Of a DNA stretch of 6,410 bases, positions 5,647-6,410 are shown piece by piece. The notes below the pieces were generated by a model. That model was not told the origin of the DNA and did no database searches. It saw only the letters and a list, made by a program, of their open reading frames with translations. Made by a program: the position numbers and the translations under genes. Source of the DNA: Lachnospiraceae bacterium (GTDB lineage: Bacteria > Bacillota > Clostridia > Lachnospirales > Lachnospiraceae). Within the stretch, counting starts at the first letter, position 1. The number at the start of each line of letters is the position of its first letter. Where the stretch lies: contig JAGCRJ010000160.1 in assembly GCA_017964745.1 (NCBI GenBank), forward strand, positions 1-6,410, given 5' to 3'.

Positions 5647-5657
5647 GAGAATATTAT
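5629..5657 (+). promoter_or_regulatory. Promoter of the PAP2-family gene
   Basis: TTGATT (5629-5634, 4 of 6) and TATTAT (5652-5657, 5 of 6) are separated by the ideal 17 bases. Transcription should start near 5664, giving a leader of about 36 bases. This is the best-formed promoter in the window and suggests the PAP2 gene can be expressed separately from the kinase. Confidence 0.6.
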
Positions 5658-5700
5658 TGTCTGAGTGTGAAAAAGGACTTATCTCAGGCAAAAGACTAAA

Positions 5701-6410
5701 ATGAAATCATTAAAGACATTATATTACTATATCGGCGAATTTCTGCATAAGCACAAGGAAGGTATTCCTTTTCTTATGTACACAGTTGTTTATCTTACGT
5801 GGTTTTCGATCCTCGAGCAGAATGTCATCGTTCCCAAGTATCTGATACATCTGTCTGCGGACAATCACATTCCTTTTATCCCGCAGTTCATCATCCCCTA
5901 CGAATTATGGTTCCCCTACGTTCTTGTGACGGTGCTCTATCTCCTGTTCACGGCCAAGGACGAATACTGGAGGGTATTTACTTTCCTCGTAACGGGAATG
6001 ACGATCTTCCTGATCATCTCAACGCTCTGGCCCAACGGTCAGGACCTCCGTCCCAATCTTACGGGAAGCAAGGACTTCTTTGATACCTGGGTGCTTACGC
6101 TTTACAGAACTGATACTCCCACCAACATCTGGCCCAGCATTCACGTTTACAACTCACTCGGAATTGAGTTTGCAATAGCAAGAAGCGAAAAGCTGAAAAA
6201 TCACAAGCTCATTAAAGCAGGAAGCTTCATCCTCTGCATACTGATCATTCTTTCGACGATGTTCCTTAAGCAGCATTCGGTATTCGATGTCGGAACCGCG
6301 ATCATCCTCGGAGTCCTGATGTACTACCTGGTCTATTACATCGATGTCATCCAGCTTGTGAAAACAGCCAGGGAAAAGAAGCAGGCGGAAAAAGAATTCA
6401 TCAAAAAATA
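5701..6410 (+). CDS. PAP2-superfamily membrane phosphatase/transferase (stop at or just past window end)
   Basis: I read 236 codons from the ATG at 5701; the window ends on TA, most likely the start of a stop codon after a lysine-rich tail. The protein is hydrophobic with about five or six membrane helices (roughly 22-40, 66-85, 91-109, 143-160, 173-190, 197-216). PAP2 motifs are present: LRP at 116-118 (first motif), WPSIHVYNS at 144-152 with the catalytic H148, and STMFLKQHSVFD at 185-196 with H192 and D196. The third motif has no Arg in the usual SR position, as in the PAP2_3 (inositolphosphotransferase-like) branch. Such enzymes hydrolyse or transfer phosphate on lipid phosphates such as phosphatidate or undecaprenyl pyrophosphate on the outer membrane face. 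ATG 5701 is the first start after an in-frame TGA at 5668, but there is no good Shine-Dalgarno at the right distance. The gene follows the lipid kinase with its own promoter. Confidence 0.85.
   Translation, partial: MKSLKTLYYYIGEFLHKHKEGIPFLMYTVVYLTWFSILEQNVIVPKYLIHLSADNHIPFIPQFIIPYELWFPYVLVTVLYLLFTAKDEYWRVFTFLVTGMTIFLIISTLWPNGQDLRPNLTGSKDFFDTWVLTLYRTDTPTNIWPSIHVYNSLGIEFAIARSEKLKNHKLIKAGSFILCILIILSTMFLKQHSVFDVGTAIILGVLMYYLVYYIDVIQLVKTAREKKQAEKEFIKK

Noticed and set aside
5661..5687. CTGAG/CTCAG hairpin in the PAP2 leader
   Set aside because: It is a five-pair stem with a 17-base loop, likely to occur by chance and not tied to a ribosome binding site.

Overview
The window is a stretch of ordinary bacterial chromosome carrying eight genes, two of them cut by the window edges. 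Several features point to a low-to-mid-GC Gram-positive, most likely a clostridial relative (Lachnospiraceae-like, by family resemblance only). These are a lipoprotein ApbE, a membrane-anchored NusG-domain-II protein paired with a Gx-type membrane protein, a fused FolB-FolK, GGAGG-type ribosome binding sites, and small diacylglycerol-kinase and PAP2 proteins. I see no phage, insertion sequence, CRISPR array, tRNA or rRNA.

Left part (1-1888): an apbE lipoprotein gene (minus strand, its 3' end outside the window) is divergent from a two-gene plus-strand unit. That unit is a NusG-domain-II protein overlapped by a six-helix-type Gx transporter family protein. This trio (flavinylating lipoprotein, NusG-II and Gx) resembles the accessory genes of flavin-based extracellular electron transfer or Rnf-like redox loci in Firmicutes. 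The divergent starts are only 31 bp apart, so the promoters must overlap the coding regions, and at least one mRNA may be leaderless.

Middle part (1827-4519, minus strand): a compact folate operon read right to left as PH-domain protein, folE, folP, folB-folK fusion. Its products convert GTP to 7,8-dihydropteroate, except for removal of the triphosphate, for which no gene is present here. The folBK 3' end runs 62 bp into the 3' end of the convergent Gx gene. A hairpin spans the folE stop codon before folP.

Right part (4663-6410, plus strand): a diacylglycerol kinase catalytic-domain protein, then a PAP2-family membrane protein with its own well-formed promoter, preceded by phased TTAA repeats. 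The two chemistries are potentially opposite: lipid phosphorylation and phosphate-ester hydrolysis or transfer. Together they suggest a membrane lipid or undecaprenyl turnover function. The PAP2 gene is open to the last base, and the final two bases (TA) probably begin its stop codon.

Nothing here is clearly a new system. The best leads are the ApbE/NusG-II/Gx module with its very tight divergent control region, the PH-domain gene heading a folate operon, the folE-folP hairpin, and the repeat array upstream of the PAP2 gene.
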